Assembly (NCBI RefSeq): GCF_030272615.1
Contig: NC_081415.1
Location: 506,741,373 to 506,805,372, forward strand
Length of the DNA stretch: 64,000 nucleotides
Origin: Cryptomeria japonica
Lineage: Eukaryota; Streptophyta; Pinopsida; Cupressales; Cupressaceae
Direction: 5' to 3'
Positions within the stretch are counted from its first letter, which is position 1, and every line of letters begins with the position of its first letter. The notes under the pieces were generated by a model. That model searched no databases. It was not told where the DNA came from and saw nothing but the letters and a program-made list of their open reading frames with translations. Positions 35,049 through 47,108 of this stretch are shown piece by piece. The position numbers were made by a program, and so were the translations under genes.

Positions 35049-37055
35049 ATGTTGATACCCTGCCTTAGCTAGGCAGAGCGAGACCACATTGACAGGTGTG
35101 GTTTATCTTCCCTTCTTGACATGCCCCAACCTTTGATTAATCAGGGATTATTGACAACCTTAACAGAGTGTTGGCATAGTGAGCATAATAATTTTCACTT
35201 ACCGATGGGCGAGATGACGGTGACACCCAAGGATGTATACTGAATACTACGCATCCCTGTGATGGGTTAGCTAGTGTATTACGATCTTAGTGAGCAGGGT
35301 GGGATAGATGCACTCTGCCGAGTGTTCGAGGATGATGAGATAGCGGGATATTACATTGCATGGTAGGAGATGCTAGAGTTAGGTTATGCCACATTACCCA
35401 CTGTTCTTGCTGGATTCATTAGAGGTTTCCTTTGTCCCGATCACAAGTCAAAGGGATTATCTGTTGGATGGGGTCATCTCCTTGAGCAGATGGTGACATA
35501 GGGGACCCGATTTGCATGGGGGTCATGCATGCTAGCGCACTTGTATCATTACCTGCACTGAGTTGTGTACCAGAGATCGACTGCATTATCAACAGGGGTT
35601 ACTGTTCTCCAGATATGGGCCTGGGAGCACCTGCCTATCACACGACTATTGGCTGATAGAGATAGACCTGTAGGCAGGGCTTATGCTAACATGTATCTAG
35701 GCATCATTGTCCAACGAAAGATGGGAAAATTGGAGTATTGGAGATGAACACTAGATGATCTGGATACTGTGATATGGAGACCATACAAATATTGTAAGAT
35801 CTGGCCCGAGGATATAGTGGAGATGTTGTATGTATTCTTGACGTGGTACTTGATCAGATCAACACCCTATGTTATCGAGCGATTCCTTTGTATGAGGGTG
35901 TTGAGATACTATGGCAGGATACAGGGGATACCACATGGTGCAACTCATTATGCTTGTAGGAGACTAGATGTGGCGACTTGGGGGCCCTCTATTTCATATG
36001 ACCAGGCATGTGCAGAGTATCGATCATTGGGGCCATTGGATTTGGATTATCTTTCAGGTATGATAGATAGCGGGATGATAGATGAGTACACCGTATATTT
36101 TACTGCACATAGGTTTCCGAGGCTGACATGTCAGAATGAGCTAGAGCCAGTTATAGATGAGGATGATGAGAGGCTACGACACAAAGCTCCTAGACGATCG
36201 AGGGATGGTGGGGGGAGTGGAGGTGGGGGTGGATATGATGGCAAAGATGGAGGGGATGACAGAGATGGATATGAAGGAGATGCAGGAGATCATGGTGTTG
36301 GAGATGATGATGGGGGAGATGGTCGAGCAATGGCAGTGGCAATGGCATTGACAGTGGCAGGCACACTAGGAGCCAACAGTTCTAGATCTGCTAGAGATGT
36401 ATATATTGATTGGATGACTTGGGTTGTCAGAAAAAGGAGATCAGGTCCATTGGATCAGGAGCATCAGGTCTCAGAGCAGGAAGTTCCCCAGGTTAAGCAA
36501 GTACATATAGGAGTATCACAGGTTGAGAAACCACAAGCAGAGGCACCTCGATGGATCCTCATTAGGATGACGTCTCATCTACAATAGGCTCAGATTATTG
36601 ATTTGAAGGGTCAGGTTAAATAGCTAGAGAGTCGACTAGCAGAGAGAGACTCTTAGATAGCCTAGCTAGAGGTCCAGATAGCTTATCTCATGATTGAGAG
36701 AGATGTAGCTAGGGAAAGGTGTCGTCAGGCCAAGGCGCAGGTATAGATGTCAGGAGAGTCTAGTTCAGGGAAGGTTGCCTTGAAGATGATGTGCTAGACA
36801 GTTTGAGAGGCTGAGTATTACAAGACCTTATACTATACTATTGTTCCTACTGATTGAAGGGCTCCAAGATTTTCACAGTTGAGCAGGAGATTGGGACAGA
36901 GCCAGTCTAAGAGTCAAGGAGTGACATGACCACTTCAGAGAGATCCCCCAGGTGGGGACCTAGGTATAGGGGTATCAACTAGTGTTACTAGACCTACCGC
37001 ATCAGGACAGAGTTCCGCTCTACATCTTAGTGGTCACATTGATATGAGACATTGA
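35049..37055 (+). pseudogene. Antisense plant-mobile-domain (PMD) reading frame in G
   Basis: A + strand frame of about 669 codons from ATG 35049 to TGA 37053, opposite to the gag-pol of G. It keeps one frame throughout but has 16 internal stops. The N-terminal 350 codons show the PMD (aminotransferase-like, MAIN-like) pattern: ECWHSEHNNFHLPMGEMTVT (about 35169-35228), VLQIWAWEHLPITR (35601-35642), VIWRPYKYCKIWPEDIVE and ATWGPSISYDQACAEYRSL. A glycine/aspartate-rich linker (36200-36340) and a tail predicted to be coiled-coil-like (KGQVK, LESRLAERDS) follow. PMD proteins act in chromatin silencing in plants, and PMD frames captured by Tat-lineage elements have been reported. Whether this one ever served the element is unknown. 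Confidence 0.82.
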
Positions 37056-38876
37056 TCCATTCATGCACACACCTTTTGTGATAAGATATTGACGATTCCC
37101 ACAATGTATATGTGTGATGTATCTCATATATTTTTGTGATGTCATTGTACCTTGGACATTGATCTTTTTGATGATATGATATACAATCGATCCTATTCGC
37201 TCTATATGACCTATGAGATGATGGATGCATTCTATTTGACATATGATTATGTTGTGTAGTTACTTTCATGATGTATGTTGTATTTTCTATATACTTATGG
37301 ATTTTAGATGATGGATGTATGCTTCTTACATGATCATGCAATATTTACATGATGTTATGCAAATGTGAATATGTATGGTGATGCTTATAAGTACTATGTG
37401 ATGTATGTGCAATGCAATGCTTTCTATGTTTAGGATATTTTTATGATTTTCTCATGAATGTTAATATGATATGGATGCAATGCAATGCAATGATGCGACT
37501 TTATATGATTTGAGATAAGATGGATGCAATGCAATGATCTAACTAAATGAATGAATGATTGGATGTTTTATATGAATGATGTCTTAGTATGCAATGGTTA
37601 TATGAGATGAACTAACTTATCATGTAGGATGAATGAATTGATTATTTTTGTTATTGTCCAATGTACTCAATCACGTAATAAGAGAGATAACACCATGTTG
37701 AAGTCTTTGGCCTTGGAAAAGATGAGTGTTGTGGTCCCATGCAAAATTAAATGCAAATCTACTTTAAAAATGCAAATGCAAAAATGAAATACAATGCGGC
37801 AATCAAACCGGTCACGTGGTCATTGCTTTGTTTCATCCTTGAGCCTTTAAAATGTGGGAAGTGAGTGAAAACATCAATGGTATAATTGAACCGTGATGAC
37901 TTGAGCACTACTTTCTTGGATTTTGATATTGCAAGTTAGCACAAGCATCGAGGTATAATTGAACCAAGATGACATGAGTGTTGCTTGCATAAAACAGGTA
38001 GTATTAACTATTTCTATATGAAATTCCAAAATGTCTTCTATGATACTCTGATAATCATGTCCCGAGACAACTTTGCACATATTAACGATTAATTTACAGA
38101 CAACAGACAGGAAAAATATCATGTTCCTTCCTTGTTCCTCTAGTCAAAGACATCTTGGAGTCACTCAAAAATCATGATAGCGAAAAATCAAGATAAAATA
38201 GTTGAACCATTATTGTCAAAGTGTTAAAATCATTCGTCAAAAGATACCATCCATTGATATGTGTTTGTCATGTTTAGACTGATATGTGATAGTTGATGGT
38301 TGAAAATTTGATCTTATGTTCAACATTGGATGTGTCTCAGTTTTTCGCATGCCAAGTGTTGCCTAACGATTTTTCTACTTGTTTTATTAAGCTCAAAACA
38401 ATGCAATTTTTTTCCCCCAGCTAGGTTCAGGATTTTGCCCCCAATCTAGAAACAAACTTTATTATGACATATACAATGATCCAAACCATGACAAGAAATC
38501 ACCTGCGATGCCTGCGTATGTACAAAGGCTTCATTATGGATATGAACAACGCTGGTGGAAAATGAATGCAAGTGAAAGGATGCATGAACCAATAGATGGA
38601 AGACCTAGCCGATAGATAGTGCCTGTTTGCCAGGTTTTCACCATCTGTTTTTATTGCACATTTTCTCATATTTGATTTTTTTTGTTTTTCACTATTTTCG
38701 TTGTTTTTATATTTTCTGCTTTTTCACTTTTTTGGATTTTTCACTTTTCCATTATTTTTGGAGTTTTTTGCTTTTTCACTGTTTTTGGATTTTCCGCTTT
38801 TTCACTATTTTTGGATTTTTCTACTTTTTCAGACATAAAAATTCTTCAGATGCATGCTATTGATGGGTCCCTCAAG
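37056..38876. other. G 3' region between PMD frame and pol end
   Basis: AT-rich, with repeated gatgcaatgcaatg phrases around 37470-37540 and a T-rich tandem block at about 38670-38830 (tttttggattttt and ctttttcact alternate, about 22-27 bases per unit). Open frames across the T-rich block are simple-sequence artefacts. Nothing else recognised. Confidence 0.55.
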
Positions 38877-40020
38877 CTAATCCCCATCTTGTGTTGATAG
38901 CTGATATGCTCCTGATCCACATACTATTGTGACCACAAACTGACCTAACCAGTTTGGTTCAAACTTCCCTTTCTTTTCTCGATCTGTTTGGTTTTGTGGA
39001 TTTTCCTTTAGTACAAGTTCCCCAACTTGAAAGACACGTGGTTTGACCTTGTGATTATAACTTCGGCACATTCTTTGCTGATATACCTTTAAATGATCAA
39101 AGACATTTTGTCTTCATTCATGGATCAATTCTAACTCTTGCAATCTAGATACTTGTTGTTCTTCATTTGGGATATGACCTTTTAATGATACTCGTAGAGA
39201 AGGTATCTCTACTTCTATTGGCAGTATTGCTTCTAATCCATAAACAAGAGAGAAAGGTGTGGCACCTGTTGGTGTGCAGATACTGGTATGATAGGCCCAT
39301 ATAGCAGGGTTCAATTGAATATGCCAATCTCTTCCAGCATCATTCACTATCTATTTGAGGATTTTCAAAATAGTTTTGTTTGATGCTTCTGCTTGCCCAT
39401 TCCCTTGTGGAAAGTAGGGTTTAGAAAATATGTGTTGGATCTTGAGTTTCTCACATAGCTCTTGTACATCCTGATTCTTGAATGGTCACCCATTATTAGT
39501 TATAATGGTCATGGGTATTCCATAGCGATAGATGATGTAGTTCAAGATAAATGCAACAATTTGTTTTCCTGTGATATTGATGAGAGGTATTGCCTTAATC
39601 CATTTTGTGAAATATTCTGTAGCTACAAGGATGAATTTGTGACCATTGGATGAAGAAGGATTTATCTTTCCTACTAGATCAAGACCCCATTGGCAGAAAG
39701 GCTAAGATGTTGTCAAAGCATGAAGTTCTTGTGTTGGTGCATGAATTAAATTTTCATGGATTTGACATTGTTTGTATGTTTTAGCTATCTGAAAAGAATC
39801 TCTTTCTATAGCTGGCCAATAATAGCCCAAGCGTATGAGTTTTTTCGAAAGGGTAAGACCACTCGAATGAGTGCCACAAATGTCATTATGAACTTCATTT
39901 AAGGCCTTCTCAGATTCTTCTTGCTCGAGACATCTTAAAAGAGTATCGTCCATACCTCGTTTAAAAAGGGTATCCACGACAAGAGTATAATGGGAGGATT
40001 GGCAAATAAAGTTTCTCTTT
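38877..40020 (-). pseudogene. Integrase of G
   Basis: On the element strand: zinc domain with VHNDICGTHSSGLTLSKKL, YYWPAIERDSFQIAKTYKQC and QIHENLIHAP (39977-39702), a core stretch broken by stops (39660-39350), IQLNPAIWAYHTS, TPFSLVYGLEAILPIEVEIP (39347-39114), and the C-terminal module KVKPRVFQVGELVLKE with GKFEPNWLGQFVV (39071-38877). No chromodomain follows, as expected for the Tat lineage. The GAYQLSTQDG ending is the normal family end of pol. Confidence 0.85.
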
Positions 40021-40177
40021 TGATTTTTTGAAAAATCGGGAGGTAGGGTGTTATCTTTCAGGTATGCATAAGTGTGGCCATAGTGGGAAGAATCATGCCC
40101 AACAAGGTGACAAATAGTTTGGGATTAGGACAATTATGAGTAGGGTAAAACAACTCTTCCACCAGGAATTCGTAACG

Positions 40178-40830
40178 CTATTGATTTTTCCATGTCTGAA
40201 GTAGAGAAGCAAGTGTTGCCATGACATCTGCTGCTTTGTTGTCATTCCTTGGAATTTTCTCAAAAGTGATTTCTAAAAAATACTTCATGAAATCATCTAC
40301 CATCTTTTTATAAGGCATGAGTTTGTCATCCTTTGTTTGGTAATTGCCATTAGTTTGATTGATGATGAGTTGAGAGTCTCCAAAGAATTGAAGTTGTGTA
40401 ATGTTCCATTCTATAGCCATTTGGATACTTGCAACCAAAGCTTCATATTCTGTTGTATTGTTGGTGCATGGAAAACTTAATTTGTACGCTTGCGGAATTG
40501 TATGACCTTGTGGCGTAATGAATAGAATACCTGCTCTTGATCCATGCTGTGTATATGAACCATCAAAGTATAATTGCCATGCTTTTGTGGTGACCGTTAG
40601 GATATTAGCATCAAGAAATTCAATGTGTAAAGGACGATCATCTTGAAGCGGTGCCTCTGCTAGTTGGTCTGCAATGACTTGCCCCTTAATAGATTTTTTG
40701 TCCACATACTCAATATCAAACTCACTCAGGATCATGATCCATTTTGCTAATCTTCCTGTTAATGTTGCCTTGCTGAGCAAATACTTCAATGGATCGATTT
40801 TAGCTATCAACTCGATTTTTTTTTAAAGCA
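40178..40830 (-). pseudogene. Tether and archaeal-type RNase H of G
   Basis: A 210-codon open frame. The first 60 residues (DPLKYLLSKATLTGRLAKW) are the end of the RT-linked RNase H and its tether. Then comes a second, archaeal-type RNase H with WQLYFDGSYTQHGSRAGIL (catalytic D in YFDGS), CTNNTTEYEALVASIQMAIE (catalytic E), LQFFGDSQLIINQTNG (catalytic D) and PRNDNKAADVMATLA (catalytic D). All four acids are present. The second RNase H is diagnostic of Tat/Ogre gypsy elements. Confidence 0.88.
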
Positions 40831-40859
40831 ATTTTATTCAGCTGATTCTTCAGAATGAT

Positions 40860-41470
40860 AGGAATCCCATTCCCATTCATTAGAATCCGTCTCTTGCAGC
40901 TTGTAATCTACAAATTTGTTCATATAGCGTTTGATTGGTTTCTTCTATTTTTCTTGCTATATCTTTTCTTCTTTCATATTCAGCTTCTTCTGGACTGAGA
41001 TTGAGTTTTGTCAACCTTGCTATGAGCTCTCCTTGATTAGTACTAGGTTCGTGCTTGTTTTGATTGAGAGTTAATGCTGCTTTGGAGGTACCGTTAGTTT
41101 TTTTTCCTGTTGATTTGAGGCTTGCTTCTTTTACCATTTCATGTTTGCTTGTGCTTGTTGCTTGGAAAATGCTTCTTCCCTTTCAATTGTAAGTTGTTCT
41201 TATATGTTTTCATATTCCTCTTGTTGTTGGCTAGAAGATGTGTCTTTTGGTAGAGTAACTTGTCCATACCCTAAGCCTTGTTTGTATGTAGCGTGCTGAG
41301 TATGATGTTGGATAGGTTCTAAGATACCTTCTTTTCTTTTTCCTATAGGACCTATTCCAGTGTATCCCATTTTTTGAAGGATGTTAAATCCTTTTCCATA
41401 CTTTTCTGTAGGTATCCTGACATTCTTGATCTTTTGTTGGACTTCTTCATCCTTGTATAGCAACTATAAC
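40860..41470 (-). pseudogene. G-patch-like segment between protease and RT of G
   Basis: The frame 41463-41200 contains KYGKGFNILQKMGYTGIGPI and KRKEGILEPIQ ending GLGYG. This is the glycine-rich G-patch pattern known between protease and RT in some Tat elements and thought to bind nucleic acid. A lysine-rich linker (41137-40880) follows with LNLSPEEAEYERRKDIA. Just below 40860 the expected RT is missing; the next recognisable residues are the RNase H end at about 40830. Confidence 0.7.
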
Positions 41471-41520
41471 ACATCTTTGTCTTCTATTTCCTCTGATAAG
41501 GCCCCAACACTAACAAATGC

Positions 41521-42570
41521 TCAATAAAATATTGGAAGATGTTTCACAATTGGTTGTTGTTTAGAGTGTGATGGTTTTCCATAGGATTTAGGAGAAAGTG
41601 GTAATTGGGATAGCGAATATTCCCCGTTCCCTCGATCTCTTAGCTGCATTTGTTTTTCCATACTTGAAAAAATTGAGGCAAATGATTTTTCTTTGGTTTG
41701 TGTGTTTGAAGATGATGCCTCCCTATTATGAGGAACAATGACCTCTTGAGCTGGTTTGAGATTACTACAGTACTGAAATGGATTTGAATCTACTGAGATC
41801 GTGATTTCCTGCCCATTGTAGGGAAATTTTAGGCACTGGTGATATGTTGATGGAACAAATTGTATGTCATGTATCCAGGGTCTTCCCAAGAGTATGTTGT
41901 ATGATAAGTCCATGTCTAGAACTTGGCATGCTATGTTTTTCTGCAAAGGTCTCACTCTGATGGGTAATATCACAATTCCTTTAGAGGAACACTCTTCTTC
42001 ATCATATGCTTTAATGGTGATCTTTTTTCGAGGATCAACTGCATCTTCTGAATAACCTAGAGCACATACAAGACTCAATGAGCAAATGTTTAAGCTAGCT
42101 CCACCATCTATTAGGACACGTTTAACACACATCTTGTGAATGAGGACTTCAATATGCAAGGGAGCTTTATGGGGATGTTGCAAGGACATGTTGTCTTCTT
42201 TGGTAAATGATAAGCAGTGAGGGGTTGTGAGGTGTCCCACCATGGTTTGGAATTGATCTATATCAAGATCTTTGGACACTATTGTATCTACTAATGCTCT
42301 TTCTAGAATTTCTTTGTGTGCAAGTGAAAGCTTTAAATTTTCTAAGATGGATATTTGCATGGGGGTCTTCTGTAGTTGGTCCACTAGACTGTATTGTTTT
42401 GTAGTGGATGACGTGTTAGTTGTAGTATCCGACAAAACAACTTTGTCTTTGCTTCTTGTGATAGCATGAGTGGGTTCTTGATGTTGTTTCTCTTTAACCA
42501 CGATCATATTTACCACATTGTCATATGCATGAGCATAGTTCACCTTTGCTTTGCCTTTACCATTCTACTC
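41521..42570 (-). pseudogene. Protease region of G
   Basis: A 340-codon open frame. The retropepsin part reads KRVLIDGGASLNICSLSLV (active site DGG, an accepted variant of D-S/T-G in this lineage), then ITIKAYDEEECSSKGIVILP and a closing DLSYNILLGRPWIHD. About 130 residues of acidic and serine-rich linker precede it, and 100 residues of linker with a conserved LRDRGNGEYSLSQLP follow. It is open over its whole length, the best preserved frame of G. Confidence 0.85.
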
Positions 42571-42599
42571 TATTGATGATTCACCCTTCTCATAGTTAG

Positions 42600-44226
42600 G
42601 AAGCGAAGTTTTGAAAGTTGTGTGAGATTCATTTGTTGTATGTCCATCCACAATTATTACTCCATTATCAATCAAATCTTGGATGACATGTTTTAATCAT
42701 TGATAAGCATCTGTTTGGTGTCCTTTGTTTCGATGGAAATCACAATAATGGTTGTCATTCCACCAAGCAGGTTTTACCTTGGGTTCCAAGTTTCTTACTT
42801 CTGGCAAGGTAATTAACTTGTTTGCGAGAAGCGTCTTTAATGCTGATCCAATTGGTTCACCAATGTTTGTAAATTTCCTTTGAAAGAAATTGTTGAAAGT
42901 TGATTTTTGACAATTGTTGGTTTGTTGAGCCACTGCTGAGTGATTTGACAAATTAAAAACTAGTTGATTTGGTTTTGCATTGTTGTTATCCACTATCCCA
43001 TCGTTGACAACATTTCGATTTCTATTCCAAAATTTTGGCTTATCATTGTTGTTGTTGTTATTGTTATTAGGAGGATGAACTCCTTCTTTGTATATCTTCA
43101 ACTCACCCCTTTTTATCATACTTCTTCCATTCTGATTCCGTTATCAATCATTTTTTCAAAATTTTGATGACATTGCATTTTCAGATTATTTCATTTGATC
43201 ATTTAGGATGTTGATGAATATATCCATTTTCTTGTATTCTGGCACTGTACGAGGATATCATGAATCTAACCATCTCCATCTTTGTAGAAAGTTCATGAAA
43301 GGTTCTCCACTCTTTTGTTTAGTATTACATAGGTCGAGCATTGTGACCTCATGTTGAATGTTGTAAGAGTATCGCGAAACAAACTTATCCACCAATTCTG
43401 TGAATGATCTAATTCCAGGTGGAAGTTTGGAGAACCATTCCATAGCTAGTCCACTTAAGCTCTTTGGAAATAATCTCATCAGGTATGTATCCTCATGTGA
43501 AAAATCCATACTCATCGTGCAAAATTCTTGTATATGATCTTGGGGATCAGTGCTTCCATTATATTTATCATATCTTAGAGTTTCACAACCTGTAGGACAA
43601 ATTTCCTGAAGCGAATATTTTCTAACAGTTCCTCTCCGTATATCTTGAATTTGTGTTTGCAGCATTTGTATTTGTTGTGTAAGAGATGTGATAGGATTAT
43701 CAACATGATTTGTTCTTATATAACCATGAGTGTGTGTTCTAGTATGATCTTGATCTCTTCTTGTATCATCTCGACTCTTTCTTGCGTCCTCATTAGATTT
43801 AGCTTTGTTGATAATTTATACGTCATCCTTTTTAGGAATGGAAGTTTCCTCATTAGTTCTTGTGTTATCAGGAATTAATGTGTCGTCATTTTTGTGACCA
43901 AAAATATCCTCATGTTGTTCGTTATCATGGAAAGAGTCACTTCTCTTTAGTCCTAATTTACTCACATCAAAATCTCGGGGGAGTGTAGCACCAGATTTAG
44001 CTAACATTAGGAAATATTTTTCTTTTTCTCCCTCCAATATTTTCACCATTAATTTATCGAATTTAGGATCTTGTTTGATTTCTCTGAGATGTTGTTCTGT
44101 TATTTCCCCTTCTTGTATTTCGTTTTCGTGTTCCATGTTACTATAATCTTCAGTTATTTCAAATATTTCAATTTTCGTTTCTACGATCTTCTGTCTCTGC
44201 GCTCTAGTTAAAATGGGCATACACAT
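42600..44226 (-). pseudogene. Gag of G
   Basis: Three open pieces. The first starts at ATG 44226 (MCMPILTRAQRQKIVE) and is acidic (43816 end). The second (43665-43258) is the retrotransposon-gag domain with YDKYNGSTDPQDHIQEF, PKSLSGLAMEWFSKLPPG and SFTELVDKFVSRYS. The third (43119-42697) is asparagine-rich and ends in the zinc-binding pattern YCDFHRNKGHQTDAYQ, whose last cysteine is tyrosine. One stop near 43800 and a frame change near 43250-43140 separate them. Confidence 0.82.
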
Positions 44227-44729
44227 GTTCTGAATGTTTTGCGAGGTTTAATACTTATATAATGTGTAGCAATATGTGATCAATTGTTGAGGTAAATAGT
44301 ATAGATGGATAGACACGAAATGATCTTTTCAAGTATTTGGTTGTTTGCAAGTTTTTCGATCTTAGTTTTGGAGTGCAAATTTTGTGATTTTTGTTATGAC
44401 CAAGTTCAATAGGAATGATATATCTTATGATAGAGAACGAGGTTAATCTGATCAAGCATTGTAGTTTCGTGATAAAGGATGATAGATCCTGATGAGAAAC
44501 TATGTTTGAACGATCAATTTATCAAAGAAAATGTGATGTTGCACTTTAAGATGTTAGATCTTGAACTTGTTTGAGGTGAATACTTGAGAACCTTAGTGTG
44601 TCTAGCTTTGAATTTGTTTTGATAGAAGATAACCTGATAGAGTGACCCAAGAAGATGACCTAGTCTCTATGTTTGATTATCTAAGAAATGGGTTATTTTT
44701 GTCTTCTGATTTCGATGCAGTTTACCAGA

Positions 44730-44835
44730 AACGCTGAATAAATGACCAGAAACACTGACAAAATGACCAGAAACACTCCTATACTGACCAGAAACGCTAA
44801 CAAACTAACAAAAAATGCTATTCTGCAATGCAATG
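44730..44835. repeat. 21-base tandem array 1 in G leader
   Basis: About five units of 21 bases with the core gaccagaaacgct or gaccagaaacact. Confidence 0.85.
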
Positions 44836-45023
44836 TAGTGACTCTAAAGTCCAAAATAGTGATGTTTAGACTCAACAAATTGAGTGTTTGAACTTAGGAG
44901 GTTGTTGTTTTGACCCAACTTTGTGATTTTCAGAATCAGATAATTGATATTTAGACCTAGCAAGTGCAAACTAGGAGATCTAGTGTCGAAACATGAGCAA
45001 TTTGACATTCAACCCCAAAAGAG

Positions 45024-45244
45024 TTGTTGATTAGACCAAGGGAGCTGACATTTAGACCAAGAGAGCTACTGTTTAGACTAAGAACTCTGTTGTTTATACC
45101 AGGAACTCTATTGTTTAGACCAAGAGAGCTCTTGTTTGAACTAGAAACTCTACTGTTTATACCAGAAACTCTACTATTCAGACCAGGAGAGCTACTATTT
45201 GGACTAGAAATTCTGTTGTTTAGACCAAAAACTTTGAAGTTTAA
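45024..45244. repeat. 21-base tandem array 2 in G leader
   Basis: About ten units of 21 bases with the core tagaccaagagagct or tataccaggaactct. The period is exact enough that a 7-codon repeat is open on the + strand. Confidence 0.9.
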
Positions 45245-45384
45245 CTAGTGATGCTAGAACTTAGACAATGGTTATTTTGACCCCAAGAATGTGTAGACTG
45301 AGAAAATTGATGTGTATACCTAGCAAGCTCAACCTTGGAGAGTTAATGTTAAAATATGAGAAAGTTAACATTCATACCAAGAGA

Positions 45385-45640
45385 GAGGACGTTTGGATCG
45401 AAAGTGTGACTGTTTGGACCGAAAGAGCTATTGTTTGGACTGTGAGAGCAACTGTTTGGACCATGAGAGCTATTGTTTGGACTGAAAGTGTGACTGTTTG
45501 GACTGCAAGAGCTACTGTTTGGACCAAAAGAGCTACTATTTGGATTGAAAGTGCAACTGTTTGGACCGTACGAGCTACTGTTTGGACTGAAAGTGTGACT
45601 TTTTGGACCATAAGAGCTACTGTTTGGACTAAAACAACCA
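45385..45640. repeat. 21-base tandem array 3 in G leader
   Basis: About twelve units of 21 bases with the core gtttggaccgaaagagc. Open on both strands because 21 is divisible by three; the peptide has a heptad such as VQTVALS on the - strand. Confidence 0.92.
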
Positions 45641-46711
45641 GTCTGCTATGAAACTTGTAAATTTGACAATTTGAAATTTGAGTTTGCAATTTTTGTTGTA
45701 TTTCAATGGATGATATCTTGACTTGACTTACAAACATAGAATTCAGATTGCAATTTTGTCCCAAAGGACACATAAAGTGTATGTTCAAGAAGCTTTAAAG
45801 AAAGCTTGAGTTTTCACGAATTTTGAACAATTGAAAACACATAATTCAGTCTATCCTAAGGAGATTGGCTTCATTATTAGTTCTTAGCTCACACTTGGTA
45901 CCCTGTTAGCTCACACAACCTTGTCACCCCCTAAAGGGTGCCTGTGTTTTTGCCTTTGTGAGAGCTAGTGGAGTCTCATTATGAGCCTAGCAATAAGGTC
46001 TCAAAAGGGGAGTTCACACATACACTCAAGAGGGACATATGGTGAGTGTCTTAAGGAGAGATTCTTCCCCCTCCATGCACTAAGAATTTAATAATGTTTG
46101 GAGGTAAACTGGGTAGCTTCTAATTTTAATTGGAATTAGTAAGGGATCCGTTCGACGCATGGTGTATAAACTCAATTAAGAGGTCTCCCAGCCTAGAAAA
46201 CCAAGGTTTGATATACCCGAAGGTACGAAGGAGAGCTATTCCCGAGCACTGCCGTTAACTCGATTTTCATCAAATCACATTTATTTTATAGTGGGTTGGA
46301 GTACTTGGTGTTAGCCGTTCCCACTTGGGTCATTCCCCTCTCACCGACCTTAATGGCTTTGGCCTTATAGGCTCCTTGGGAGGGCAGGCCTGCTAAAGAT
46401 ATGCACTATTGAAAGAAAAAGATGAGTCTAGCTTTCTGATCACCTAAGAAAGTTTGAGAGCATACTCACCTATCATCAAAACACACAAGACATGTTTGTT
46501 CATTTCCATTGTAATTAGTCTATGTGCCTAATTTAACAAAAATAAGTGAAAAATACCGTGGTTGCAAACAAAGTTAGTAGTTTATATTGCATTCTTTGAT
46601 GATGAAATGGTTTATGCCTCCGGTCTCTCACAATGAAATAAGTACCTACAAAACCAATAATCTGCAAATTAGGTTACGGAAAATGACAGTCTAGAAGCAG
46701 AAATAAGAAAT

Positions 46712-46905
46712 GCAAAATACCACATGGACCAAGAATGCCATCATATGTGCCAAGAATGCTACCAAATGGACCCAAAATGCCTGTACACCAGAAATGCTGT
46801 TGAATTAACCAAAAATTCTATTAAATCGACTAAAAACGCTATCAAATATACTAGAAACGCTACAGGACATACCAAAAACACTAAAGTATAGATTGAAAAC
46901 ACTAA
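46712..46905. repeat. 21-base tandem array 4 in G leader
   Basis: About nine diverged units of 21 bases with the core accaagaatgct or actaaaaacgct. Worn, but the spacing holds. Confidence 0.8.
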
Positions 46906-47084
46906 AAACATAAAAACAGAGTCGAGAAATCTCCCATAAACGCCATTTGAGGTGCCAGGACGCTACAATAGAGACCAAGAACGCAATTTGGGAGCCCAAG
47001 AGAGATAATCTGCACACCAAAAGAGCTAATCAACCTACCAATGAAATTTCCTTCAAGCAAACTTGTTAAAGATCAAAGGGGCTA

Positions 47085-47103
47085 GGACCCATAGTGGGTG
47101 CCA
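47085..47103 (-). promoter_or_regulatory. Primer binding site of G
   Basis: TGGCACCCACTATGGGTCC on the element strand, five bases from the LTR end. It is not of the Met type used by the other gypsy elements here. I did not assign the tRNA. Confidence 0.7.
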
Positions 47104-47108
47104 ATTAA

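Larger units (their letters stand above)
44227..47084 (-). other. 5' leader of G, rich in 21-base arrays
   Basis: About 2.86 kb between primer site and gag. Four tandem arrays occupy parts of it (separate entries). The stretch 45800-46560 is unique-looking; I recognise nothing in it. A leader this long is usual in Tat/Ogre elements. Confidence 0.7.

Noticed and set aside
36157-36351. Met-rich frame overlapping the PMD frame
   Set aside because: It is the shifted reading of the Gly/Asp-rich linker of the PMD frame.
38627-38897. Phe-rich open frames
   Set aside because: They are translations of a T-rich tandem block with no family similarity.
44693-44878. Hydrophobic - strand frame over array 1 as a membrane protein
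   Set aside because: It is a translation of 21-base repeats with stops on both sides and no start context; kept only as part of the array finding.
45268-45788. Open frames over array 3 on both strands, and the regular spacing as a possible CRISPR array
   Set aside because: The 21-base period keeps any frame open. Units are contiguous without unique spacers, and the setting is a plant retrotransposon leader.
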